Source of the DNA: Toxorhynchites rutilus septentrionalis
Taxonomy: Eukaryota > Arthropoda > Insecta > Diptera > Culicidae
Direction of reading: 5' to 3'
DNA: 64,000 bases
NCBI RefSeq assembly: GCF_029784135.1
Contig: NC_073746.1
Span: forward strand, 53,831,393-53,895,392
Part shown: positions 53,978 to 64,000 of the stretch, piece by piece
How positions within the stretch are numbered: position 1 is the stretch's first letter
How the letters are laid out: every line of letters begins with the position of its first letter
The notes under the pieces: model-generated
The model's input: only the letters and a program-made list of their open reading frames with translations
Databases searched by the model: none
What the model was told of the DNA's origin: nothing
Translations under genes and position numbers: made by a program

Positions 53978-56076
53978 GTAGCCCCCTTTTTGCTTTAACT
54001 TCTAATGCGATGGAAGCCAGCTCATAACAACCGGTGCTAATTGAAGTGGGTTATCACCAAGGGTTCTCCAGTCAGGCTCCGTTCAGCAGTAGTTACCCAC
54101 TGCTTATCGGGGGTAATGAAGGATATGAAAAAAAATAATAGTGGAAAATCTTTTAATTCACCAGGATCATGAAGCTGGTACTACATCGTAGTTTTTATTC
54201 AGTCGGTGGATATTAACAACACAGCGAGCGCACGGCGTAATTGAAATAGTTTAGCAAAGAAGGGGAAAATAATTAAAATAAATTAAAAGAAACATAATCA
54301 CACTACGTGAACATTGAATGTAGACACCGGTTCAGTTTTCCCGCTTTCTTCACGTTTCATACTCCTGCAACGAACGAAGCAGTTTTAAGTATGTATCTTT
54401 TCAGTGATCCTGGTCGTAATACACTGGATGAATGTTCGTTTTATAATTTTCAATGTCGATGCAGTAGATGTAATCTGAATAAACGTTCATACTAGTTTAG
54501 TATTACGATATAGTGAGTCACAAGTTGAAGTTTATCTTGGAATATATTTGTGCCCTATTCTTGAATCATGCAATTAAGAGTAACAATTGATTTTGATTTA
54601 TTGAATCAAAATTGTTTAAATAATATGAAACAAACCATCAGCTTTATCCTATTTCAACACTATTTCACTGAAAAAAAGCGTAGCAGTAATTTATTGCTTC
54701 CGACTAACACAACTTACATGTAATGGTTTAGTCGATTAAAATTGATGATTTTCGCTTCTCATCCTTCTATCCTCAACTATCGTGAGAATTATGTATTATA
54801 GCTTTTCATTATTTTTTTTTGTCTCAAAAAACAACAACAATTCCAACGACGAAGCCAAAACGGGGGCTCCCGGCCAGCATTTTCCGAATTATTTTCAATG
54901 CAAAATCACTGACTATGGCAGCAAGCCAACAAATTTCGATAACAAAGCACTTCGCATCCACTGACGTCGGATTAACGAGAACACCTAACTATAAAGTATA
55001 CTCATACTTATTATCGGCTCTCCCGTTTCAGCAACCCACCGATGGTCAGTTCCCAACTGACGAGCAGCGGAAAATTGATAGCCAAAGGGAACTAAAGTCA
55101 TAAATCACGACCGGGCAGAAATGATGTTCCTATTGGTGGTCGATCATGGGAAGAGTTTTTTTTTATTGTGCTTAGTAACCATTAGCCACTAACGGCAGCC
55201 ACACTCTCGGACGGAACCAAATTAACACATTGCGTACCGCTCACGAGTTTTCTCATGTTTCGCGTTCCGTCTATTACGGATGGATCACGAAATAATCTGT
55301 GTTTTCTACACTTGATGGTTGAATCCTTGGTCTACCAAGGCCTACCGATGGTTCGCCTTCGTCTCATCCACACCGAAGGAAACGATCTCATTCGTGGAAT
55401 CCGAACAAATGAAGCGTACAAGTTTGCGCCAAAACGTGCGGTCATTAATATGTTGATAGCTATGATGTGTTCGGTCAATCCTTCCGTGGCACGAGCGGAA
55501 TGTGGCTTCCGCAACGCAGCCGAACCTGATAAATGACCATCATAATTATCTTTCGAAAGGAAAAATTCAACTTGACTGCTCCTAATTAGGCTGACCAAAT
55601 GGTTCAGTAATAAAAACGGGACACGTTAGCCAACATAATTATATTCTAGTATTTTTTGGAAAATGTTATTGAATGAATAACACCAAGAATCAAACCTTAC
55701 ATCTTACATTCTTAGATGGAACTGCTTTGTTCTCTATAACGAAGGAAGGAATATTGAAGTGATGAAGTCTCATTAATTATAATTCCTCTAATAATTGTCC
55801 ACTCATCAAACAAAATGTTTTCATCTATTTGAACAGAACGATAAGTTTTTTTTACTAATGCTACTTTGGATCTCTGTCCATTCAGGAATGCACTTTGTAA
55901 TTTACTACTTACGTATAATCAATCTCGAGATAAAACTGATTTTTTTTGTAATTCCTTATGGAAACTTTTGAAATGATGCCACTAGACACATTTCTATCAC
56001 AACAACCACTATATATTTTATCGGTTTCATAGAATACGATCTTTCCTTTGCTTATGAGGATTTTATTAAAACTACC
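53978..56076. other. intergenic; two unassigned open frames
   Basis: A 94-codon frame (54819-55103, +) and a 93-codon frame (55255-55536, +; MFRVPSITDGSRNN...) have somewhat protein-like composition but no domain I recognise, no splice support and no repeat partner. Treated as unproven. Confidence 0.35.
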
Positions 56077-56078
56077 TA

Positions 56079-57631
56079 CCGTTCTGAATCATATTTCGGA
56101 CACTTTGTAATAATATCTTGAAATGCTTAATGCACTGATGATATAACTATAGAACTAATATCACAATTGATTCTTTAGAGTAGCCCCTTGGTTTAACTAT
56201 CATTTTATATGAGAATTACATTTGAATTATAACATAGTAGTTAAAAATCTAACAGCACTACTCGTTATCGTTTGTGTTTGACGATCGCTTAGCGTGAGCA
56301 TGTAGAAAATCTTCATTAATATTTAAATTTCTCTCGTGTTTCATCAGTTCTTATCATCGTTATCGGTTTACTGTTATTACTTGGTATGTGTTTCGCAGTT
56401 GACTATTAAAAACAATCAGGTATAATGAAACTTTTTTTCAAAATACTACAAAATAAAATGTCCAAAATTTGAATCGAGCTTTCTCCCTGTGATTCATATT
56501 TCGGACAGTTGAAATTGGTGATACTACACTGTGAGTTTTCAGGCTTATTATGGATGCAAAGAGTAGATTCATATAACGCACCGAAATATTGTGAAATCTT
56601 GTATAAATAATACACATGTTTTTCAACTACAGACCAGCAGATTGATATGAGGAAAATTCAATAATTAGTGGGCAATGTGCAACTGGATGAACTTCCAACA
56701 GGAGAAACCTTGAGCCCTCCCTATGTTGCCGTGTATCCTGGCAACTCATCAATTCACGATAAAAGTAAGCCTCACATTAATCCTGCAGTGGCCACAAGTG
56801 AGTCCTGCGATATGTTGAATAAAGACGAAGAACCTGTGAAGAAGTTTATTGAAATGACGAAGCGCCAAAAACTTGAGGAAAGGAAAAAGAAAACTTAGTT
56901 GAAGCGGAAGGAATGTTCTAATGTGCAAACATTAGCTAAGTTGAGGAAGAAGGAAGAACGGATCATCATTGAAATTGAAAGAAAACCTTGAAGCGAAATT
57001 GGTACAACATTATAATGACGAAATAGATGAAACTATGTAACAACAATTAAGAATCAAGATTCAAGCTCTGTGGATAACCTTGAATTATTTTATTACTTTG
57101 AACAACAAATAACTTGAATTCAAAAATATAATTATCATTCAAGCAATATAACCCTTAAGGTATTTCAAACCATAAAGTTACAACATAAAGAAACATCAAT
57201 AAACAACAAGCATTTTGGGGGAAAATATGGTACCCCTTCCCCTTGGTAACCCTTGACAATTATCACCAATGAGGTTGTTGAAAATTATTTCAAGTTAATT
57301 AAAAAAAAACAAATGGTAAAAGTTTCATTGCAAGCTTACAAGCCATCAATGGTTGTAGACAATTTTTAAGACATTTGTGTGTACATGGAAGGTTATAGTA
57401 CTCTTTTAGATAGGGCAAGATGTTGTTATTTTCGCATGTCTGATGATTTTATTGCATTAGTAATTGTACATTTTTTTGTATTTTTTATGTTTTCAATCAA
57501 CCACAATGGAAAGCTTGAGAGCATATTGAACAAATTTGATGAAATAATCAACCAAATAATACCTGTGCATAAAGTTTAGATCTGTTTTCTGCATCAAATG
57601 CGATAAGCGTCCGAAATATGATTCAGAACGG
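56079..57631. mobile_element. 1.55-kb TIR element, TA target, family unassigned
   Basis: Ends CCGTTCTGAATCATATTTCG followed by GAC, and the exact complement at the right (GTCCGAAATATGATTC then AGAACGG), with TA at 56077-56078 and 57632-57633. Subterminal copies of TCATATTTCGGAC also occur at about 56498. It is the longer relative of 61703-63275, which lacks the middle. The TA target and TIR length fit Tc1/mariner/pogo; no DDE region was found. Confidence 0.82.
56668..56898 (+). pseudogene. coding remnant in the 1.55-kb TIR element
   Basis: A 76-codon frame ends KKFIEMTKRQKLEERKKKT. The next 100 bases read, with stops, as further Lys/Glu-rich sequence (KRKECSNVQTLAKLRKKEER). Such a charged C-terminal tail is common in pogo/Tigger-type transposases and other proteins, so the assignment to a transposase end is only inference. 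It begins soon after ACAGACCAGCAGATTGATAT and is absent from the shorter relative at 61703-63275. Confidence 0.35.
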
Positions 57632-57633
57632 TA

Positions 57634-60600
57634 TATATTCTTCACTTGAATCCACCAAATTCTCGCCGTCCATCTGTATTCGTTGACTTGCTATCGTTTC
57701 GTACTCATGCCTCGCGTGAGGTTGAATGCAATTTGGTGCTCTTTGAATACAGAAAAATAAACAACATCATACAGCAGACACAGAAAGTTGTCAGTTTCAA
57801 AAGCGTGCACTTTCGTTCATATCTCAAGATACCGAAAGATGAATGCAATCCAATTTGTACACAGTCTTATATTCTTATTTTTTCAGTAGAAGAGCGATCA
57901 TACGAGTGAATTGAAATGAAATTACCCGGATGAATTGAAACTAGGAAGGAATTGGCAATCCTGATGGAACAAACAATGAGATATGTTAGAATTTTCGGGA
58001 AATGCAATTTAGCTTGAACGGAAAATGAATGAACACTGTCACCTAGGACTCATCGTTCGTGTGACCAAACTTTAATAGTTGTATGTGCATGAATGCGAAT
58101 GACAAATCCAATTGGTCCCGTAATCTATATTTTTGATCCAATCTATCCAACGCATGCCATTTCGAAGCTACCAATGCTCTGGATGCATGTGGAAAATTAT
58201 ACGCTGGGGAAGAATTAAGCGAAACGATTACATTGCATAGTTCGAAAAATTTAGTGCTCAACAGATATTCATCCGTCCACAAGCAATGTGTTTCCACTTT
58301 TCGTTTACCCGTCAACATCACCACGCTCGCCTCCAACACCGGGTATCGAAATTGGATACTGACAGAAAAAAAAAACATATTATTGTCTGTATCCACTGAT
58401 TTTTTTTTCTTGGTTTGAATTTTTTTAAGCGCATAAAAGTACCATTTTGAAGTGCCTATTTCGTGATGTCTAGAAAATTTGCAATACTCTTAAAATTTGA
58501 AAAAAAAAATTAATTTTAGTTTATAAAATGCATTATATCGATGTTGTTCTTTCAATTAAAATACATGAAGTCATGAGATACTGAAAGTAATGAAAAATTA
58601 TGTCAGTGTTGGAAATAGAGCAACACGCATATTGAGATCGCTTGCCCTAGATACCTCACCGGCAGGAGCAAAAGACATCCTGCTGTTAGCAGTGAATATA
58701 AGCTTTTAGCCAGACAGCTAGCCAAGATGTGTTCGAGTGCGTTTAGTGTTGCTGCAGAATTAAATTTCATGTTGTGAATTGGGACGCAAATAATGAGAGC
58801 ATAGCTTGTGCGTTGTTTCTTTCTAGCTGGAGTACATGTTTATTATTATAATGGAAGCTTTGTTCAATGATCATTCCCATATATGATAAGCATCACGCTG
58901 TTGTGAATATTACAATGTAATCATAGTTACATAATAATTTCAAATCACAGATTGTATTCAACACTTTTAATAATATATTTTTCTAAATATTAAGTTGAGA
59001 AAAAGAAATCTATGATTTTTTTTGGATCGATATCGATATCTTACCGGTTTATATTTGATCTGTTTAGTTGTGAGTAACAGGGTGTTGCAAATGGAAACCA
59101 TCAATAAGAAAACTCGGCACATTTTACAATATTCTTTTATAAAGGCAAGAATGCAACATGTTTATGGTCCCGAGACTGTAACAATCAATTGCGGGCACAA
59201 AAATGGTCGAGGTTGCTCGCCATGTTAGCATACATTGGGAATTACATTCAACATGCTACATTTAACCAGTATTTTGTTACGAAGACAACAACTCAAAACA
59301 AAAAGGCTCGCTGTACAGCGTAAAAAATGAGCCTTGACCGAAGCACCTGCAATTGTATACGTAGCACGTGAACTGCTGCAGCAACTGAAAATGCCACTAG
59401 AGGCTCCGTGTATGCTCATGTTTATATGCGCAACACCACCGTGTGCATAATAAAAATGTTTAATTTCCCACGAGAATTAGTTTCGTCCGACGAAAATACG
59501 GGACTGCAATCCGTCTGCAAAGCGGCAGGCTTCGAAAGTCACAAGTGCCGTATAGTTTTTTTCTGCCTTGTTTGCCATGGTGATACTATGCAAATTTAGT
59601 CATAATTCAAAAAGCGCGTTGACTCCATACGAAGGGTAATTAATTCTAGGGAGAAAACCGGGGGGTAATAGATGAGCGTCGAAACAAAAACAGAATACTG
59701 AATGTATGCAAATCTCATCAGAGAATTGATTAATACCTCGAGCTGCCAGCTTGAATAAGGGGCTGATTTATGTGGCATAATTATGGTGTCGTTCGATCCG
59801 ATAAAATCTTTCCAATTTAGAGTAATAAATCAAATAGAAAATTTTAATTTGATTCAGATAAGCTGTTTCCAATTTATAAAACAGCTTCAATGAAAACTTT
59901 AAGCAATTTTTTTACTGTTAACAGGTGGTGAAGTGCCAATTTTATTAGTGGTATGTCGAGAAATCGAACGCGTTGGTCGACTTTTCTTAATGTATTCCAA
60001 TAGAGAATTAAAACAAATTGGAACAAAATACCTTATCTCTGTGAAATTTGGTAGAAGACTATTCCCACAGAAGATGGAACGTGGTAATTATTTGAAATGT
60101 ATTCCTGATGAATTTTTCCTCGTTTTTAACGTATGAAATTTGTGATTTTTCCACTGATCCAATTTTGTATTCAGCCCAGGTTGACATTCGGTTCATAGTT
60201 TGTTGCGACCCAGTGAAGCAACAGTGAGATCAGAGCAGCGGACTGCTATATTTCTCCGTGGCAAAATTGCTGAGATGAAAGCATAAAGTTAAATAAGGAC
60301 ACGTTTACATGAGTCTATAAATACGCTTATTTTACCAAATGGATAGTATTTCGTTAGTTCGCCATAGATACGAGAATGTATAAGAGACACGCCGTTTCGC
60401 CAGTAAAAAGGCTAACCCACATTTACATGTTCAGGTGCACAAAGTGCCACATCACAGACTCAGCGGTTTTCAGCCGCTTGTTCTTTTACTAGCTGTTGTA
60501 TCGTGAGATGCTGGATGCAGACGGGTTTCGTTCATTACTTTACTCTCATGTGACAGATGAGCATGCAAATGTAGAGCACTCAAGCAGCCACTCATCAGCG

Positions 60601-61069
60601 CAAAGTAGTGTTAACTGCATGACCATCACCGTTGGCCGTTTAACGTGGTATTGTGGCATTCATCGCCATCGCCTGGGAACGCCAGCGTTGATTAATGATG
60701 TTGTCCTTGTACGGGGCGAAGGGCCATCATGGTCGTTGCTCCAATGTGATTTCCTTGTGTGAACTGCGGAGCCGTTTTGAAGTGTGTGAAAATTTCACCA
60801 GAGGTGTCGATTAGTAGATGTGTGAGACGGAGTGATATTATAAGCTTCAGAAATTACTCCCAAAGGTAGACCATGTATTTGGCCCTTCTCATTTTTCAAC
60901 ATCAATAGCAATAAGATGTCAATAATATAGTATGAACTTTTTTCAGATTAGATTCTTTTAAAACTTATCTGGGTTGAAATTAACGAAAGACCGAAGAAAA
61001 TATAGATTCACGTGCATGCTCTCCTCTTTACTTTTAGAAAACACTTTCAAACTTCATTTCATAATGAGG
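57634..61069. other. intergenic, no gene supported
   Basis: Frames of up to 117 codons (58043-58396, minus) and 88 codons (60496-60762, +) show no recognisable domains. No TIR pairs or target duplications were found. Confidence 0.4.
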
Positions 61070-61180
61070 TGTAATAGAATCACGCATTTATGCAACAGCA
61101 CCAGCAACATGAATAGCGTGGTCGTGTAAAACAGCCCTGCATTCCAGCCGGCCTTGGTTCGATCCCTGTTTGGCATAGTT
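61070..61180 (+). mobile_element. possible tRNA-related SINE fragment
   Basis: TAGCGTGGTCGTGTAAAAC is A-box-like and GGTTCGATCCC, 45 bp later, is a perfect B box. The segment between cannot fold as a full tRNA by eye and no target duplication was found, so a SINE head is more likely than a tRNA gene. Confidence 0.35.
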
Positions 61181-62200
61181 TGGACTTTTGATACAATCCC
61201 AAGCTGACGTTCAGTCTGTGAGAAAGAGATGTCTGCTGGTATACTTACAAACATTTTAAAACTTTTTAAAAGGGTGCTTTTATTTGTTCATTTCACCCTT
61301 AATCACACGAAAAAACATTTGTTTCTGTCCAAGATGAAATGTTTTCTGCTAACGCTAGTTTGGATGTAGCAGAGAGAAGGTTGACGTTCTCGATAAAAGT
61401 GTGTATCTTAATTAGATTTAAAACTTTGTCGAATACACTACATCGCTATCTTGACTTTGAACAAAAATAGGATTAGTTGTATTTTTTTCAAAGAAAACAT
61501 GAAAAAGTTGTTGTTAGAAAAACTTTTTTCCTGTAAACGTACCCATCTTCCAATTTATTGTTGGTAATTGTATGAACTGTTTATATATATAGCCATTCCA
61601 TGCCAAACCGATATAGTGGTTTTCAGATTTTCGTCAAAAGTGGTAAATTTGTTTTTTATCGCAAAACATTAGACGCGTATTTTTTATTTTTTTATTAGGG
61701 TACCGTTCTGAATCTTATTTCGGACGCTTAAGGCATATGATGCAGAAAACAAATCTAAACTTTATGCACAGGTATTATTTGGTTGATATTTTTAATAAAT
61801 TAGTTCAGAATGCTTTTAAGCTTTCTACTTTGGTACCTATTTGATTGAAAACATAAAAAAATCATCGAATCAAATGCTTTTCAAATGAAACGAATAAAAA
61901 TCAATCTTCGGACATTAAATCAAATTTCGGACAGATTGAATTCAAATTTCGATCACTTTATTCTGTAATATTTTGGACGAAAATTACATTACACTTGATT
62001 ATATTTTATAGTCAACTGCGAAACACTTACCAAGCAATCACAGTAAACTGTTAACGATGATGAGAACTGATGAACCACGGGAGAATTTAAATATTGATGA
62101 ACGGGTAAACTCTACGTGCTCACGCTAAGCAAACGTCAAACACAAATGATATTGAGTAGTGTTGTAAGATCTCTGCCGATTATGTTATAATTCAAATGTA

Positions 62201-63118
62201 CAGGGTGGGCCATTTAAAGTGGTAGGATTTGTTTTTGCAATAGCAAAGTAAAGAAGTGGAATTTAAATTTTTTTTTTTTTGAAATTCATTTATTTTGGTC
62301 CAAGCAGATTTGTTCTAACTACTTTTTGATTATGATATCTCGTAAATGACCGCCTCTGGCCTTGACCGCAAAATGTGTCCTTTTTTCGGCATTTTCCATC
62401 ACTTTGCCCAATGTTTCGGTCGATATGGCAGCAATTTCTTGTCGGATATTGTCTTTCAGCGCAGCCAGGGTCCTTGGTTTACCAGTGTATACCTTGGATT
62501 TTAAATATCCCTATAAAAAAGTCAGGAGGCGTCAAATCAGGTGATCTCGGTGGCCAGTCATAATCACCGTTTTTCGATATTAATCTTCCGGGGAACATTT
62601 CGCGCAATAATTTGGTCGTGGCAGCCGCTGTATGGCATGTAGCGCCGTCCTGTTGGAACCAGTAATTGTCCAATTCATTTTCACGAACAAATGGCAATAA
62701 AAAATCGGTTATCATTGTCCGAACGATGGCGACCTGATGTCGATGGAATCTCTGCAACACTGGCTCGAACGGCATCAATATTCTCATCGAAACGTCTTGG
62801 TCGTTGTCTGGACAGATGACTGGCATTACCAACACTACCAGACGATATAAATTTGGCATATAATCGACGTATAGTGTTGTCTCCAGGCGATGTTTTAACT
62901 TTATTTTTATTTTTCCACGCACGTTTAGTTAACACAATTGAGAAGTTATTTTGAATGTACAGCTGAACAATTTCAGCGCATTGTTTAGGTGTGTATTGTT
63001 CCATGGTTAAAATTGTACTGAAATGACGCTTCCAACACGGTATGACATTTGTTAATCTGACATCTCTGTCAAAAGTTATGGGGTTGCCAGATGCTTCCAC
63101 TTTAAATGGCCCACCCTG
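62201..63118 (-). mobile_element. rosa-like mariner deletion derivative, copy 2 (918 bp)
   Basis: Same termini as copy 1 (CAGGGTGGGCCATTTAAAGT), TA at 62199-62200 and 63119-63120, nested inside the TIR element. It differs from copy 1 at a handful of positions and by a different 15-16 bp sequence at the deletion junction near 62703-62720. Confidence 0.93.
62505..63004 (-). pseudogene. rosa-like transposase with internal deletion, copy 2
   Basis: Starts MEQYTPKQCAEIVQLYIQNN at 63004, runs through the helix-turn-helix to STSGRHRS, then the deletion junction shifts the frame. The C-terminal part reads TMITDFLLPFVRENELDNYW and FQQDGATCHTA..., with the third Asp in TPPDFF. Compared with copy 1 it keeps extra residues on the C-terminal side of the junction (TMITD) and fewer on the N-terminal side (it lacks QELGI). 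The T-run after PPD has six T (eight expected), a second frameshift. Confidence 0.87.
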
Positions 63119-63765
63119 TAGTTCTCATGTAAAATGATAGTGAAACCAAGGGATTACTCTAAAGAATCAATTGTAATATTAATTTGATAGTTATATCATC
63201 AGTGCATTAAACATTTCAAGATATTAGATCAAAGTATCCGAAAAATGATGTTGTCCGAAATATGATTCAGAACGGTACTCATTTCCATTTCATTTCCATT
63301 TCCAAGTATGTTGTCCGAAAAATCAAATTTACCCCCCTTTTGTCCATGTGTGACTTTTTTCAAATATTCATAACTTTTGAACCACTGAACCAATTTAGAT
63401 GATCAGACCAGCTTCCAAGAAAAAATATAAAAATATATAGCGCCCTCTAGTTCAAAGCCATGAAAACAATAAAAACGTGTACAATCAATAATTACGAAAA
63501 TAAAACCCATTTTTTCAGCAAGTTTAATTTTTTTTTTTTTTTTTCATAAAATGTTAATAAAATTTGATATGCCGATCATCAGTGATTCAAAAGTTATGAA
63601 TTTTTGAACAAAGTCATTTTCGGGAAAAAATGGAAAAAAATGATTTTTCGGACCACCATTAAAAGGAAATGGGCAACCTAATGAAAAAATAAAAAATACG
63701 GGTCTAATGTTTTGCGATAAAGAATATAATTACCGCTTTTGACGAAAATCTGAGAACCACTATAT

Positions 63766-64000
63766 CGCGACAAATAAATTTGATTGCGTTTTGTTCTGTG
63801 TTTCGAATTCCCGACCAGACCCGACCAGAAGAATAATCACTATGAACCATATTATTAAAATAACCAAAAGAAGTACCGTATAAATAATATCGATAGCGTG
63901 TAGAGAGTTAAAGATTATTAAATTTTCATTTTAAAAATCAAGTGTTCGGAATTTGAGACAAAATGGTACTGTTTCAAATCGATTTAATTGTAATGAATCT
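63766..64000. other. AT-rich DNA at the right edge
   Basis: GTGTTCGGAATTTGAGACAA then AATGGTACTG near 63941 may be another degraded TIR-type end, cut by the window edge. Nothing else seen. Confidence 0.3.

Larger units (their letters stand above)
61703..63275. mobile_element. internally deleted relative of the 1.55-kb TIR element
   Basis: Ends CCGTTCTGAATCTTATTTCG and the complement GATTCAGAACGG, TA at 61701-61702 and 63276-63277. It lies in reverse orientation to 56079-57631 and aligns with it over both ends; the middle, including the charged reading frame, is missing. It contains the rosa derivative at 62201-63118; without that it is about 650 bp. Confidence 0.83.
61608..63765. repeat. foldback element, interrupted by nested insertions
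   Basis: The left arm (61609-61700, resuming at 63278) and the right arm (63765 back to about 63567) are inverted copies. Shared blocks are GATATAGTGGTT, CAGATTTTCGTCAAAAG, ATCGCAAAACATTAGAC, CGTATTTTTTATTTTTT, then CATTTCC, GTCCGAAAAATCA and ATTCATAACTTTTGAA. The left arm is split by the TIR element at 61703-63275; removing it with one TA makes the arm continuous and alignable with the right arm. Confidence 0.82.

Noticed and set aside
58043..58396. 117-codon minus-strand open frame
   Set aside because: No recognisable domain and no supporting structure; treated as chance.
1..64000. Endogenous viral elements, LTR retrotransposons or a prokaryote-type system
   Set aside because: I looked for capsid, viral polymerase, glycoprotein or LTR-type gag/protease/integrase motifs and for operon-like layouts. 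None was seen; all RT motifs belong to non-LTR elements.

Overview
The window looks like insect nuclear DNA, most likely from a mosquito with a large, repeat-rich genome (culicine, Aedes-like). The reasons are spliced exons of a dpr-family immunoglobulin gene, AT-rich intergenic DNA, an ITmD37E-type mariner (a group described from mosquitoes), DD41D rosa-like mariners, and several tRNA-headed SINEs with clear target-site duplications (TSDs). Species assignment is inference; no database could be searched.

Layout. The only host gene I can support is the 3' part of a dpr-like gene on the + strand, with three exons at 2278-2405, 4244-4412 and 4674-4795. They encode the C-terminal half of the second Ig domain and a hydrophobic tail. 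Everything from about 5 kb to 64 kb is intergenic and dominated by transposable elements (TEs) and their debris.

From left to right the main repeats are: a 496-bp SINE with a perfect 13-bp TSD (1085-1580); a 95-bp tandem minisatellite (8202-8560); small TIR elements (9105, 10583, 15324); a SINE interrupted by a 5'-truncated, restriction-endonuclease-type (R4/Dong-like) LINE that carries a piece of another SINE at its 5' end (17204-19639); a three-level nest of rosa-like mariner, L1/Tx1-like LINE and ITmD37E mariner (23877-30475); a decayed CR1/jockey-type LINE on the - strand (31643-34810); a rosa deletion derivative (39530-40447); a long inverted-repeat element (41200-41945); a pair of pogo/Tigger-like MITEs (42288, 46348); tRNA-SINEs (42899, 44431, 53753); a mariner remnant (49214-49758); piggyBac-like MITEs (43272, 52281); a 1.55-kb TIR element of unassigned family (56079-57631); and a second three-level nest of foldback element, the same TIR family and a rosa derivative (61608-63765).

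The parts tell a history rather than form a pathway. Five TA-targeting insertions can be read cleanly by removing the element and checking that the host reading frame or repeat arm becomes continuous. All three rosa-like copies lack the middle of the transposase, and all carry an indel in the same T-run beside the last catalytic Asp. They must have moved, if at all, with enzyme supplied from elsewhere. The clearest unusual event is the LINE insertion at 17204-19639, which reads as a template jump from LINE RNA to SINE RNA during reverse transcription. Another point is a compact CCAAT/TATA/Inr promoter arrangement on the - strand near 51.8 kb without a recognisable gene behind it.
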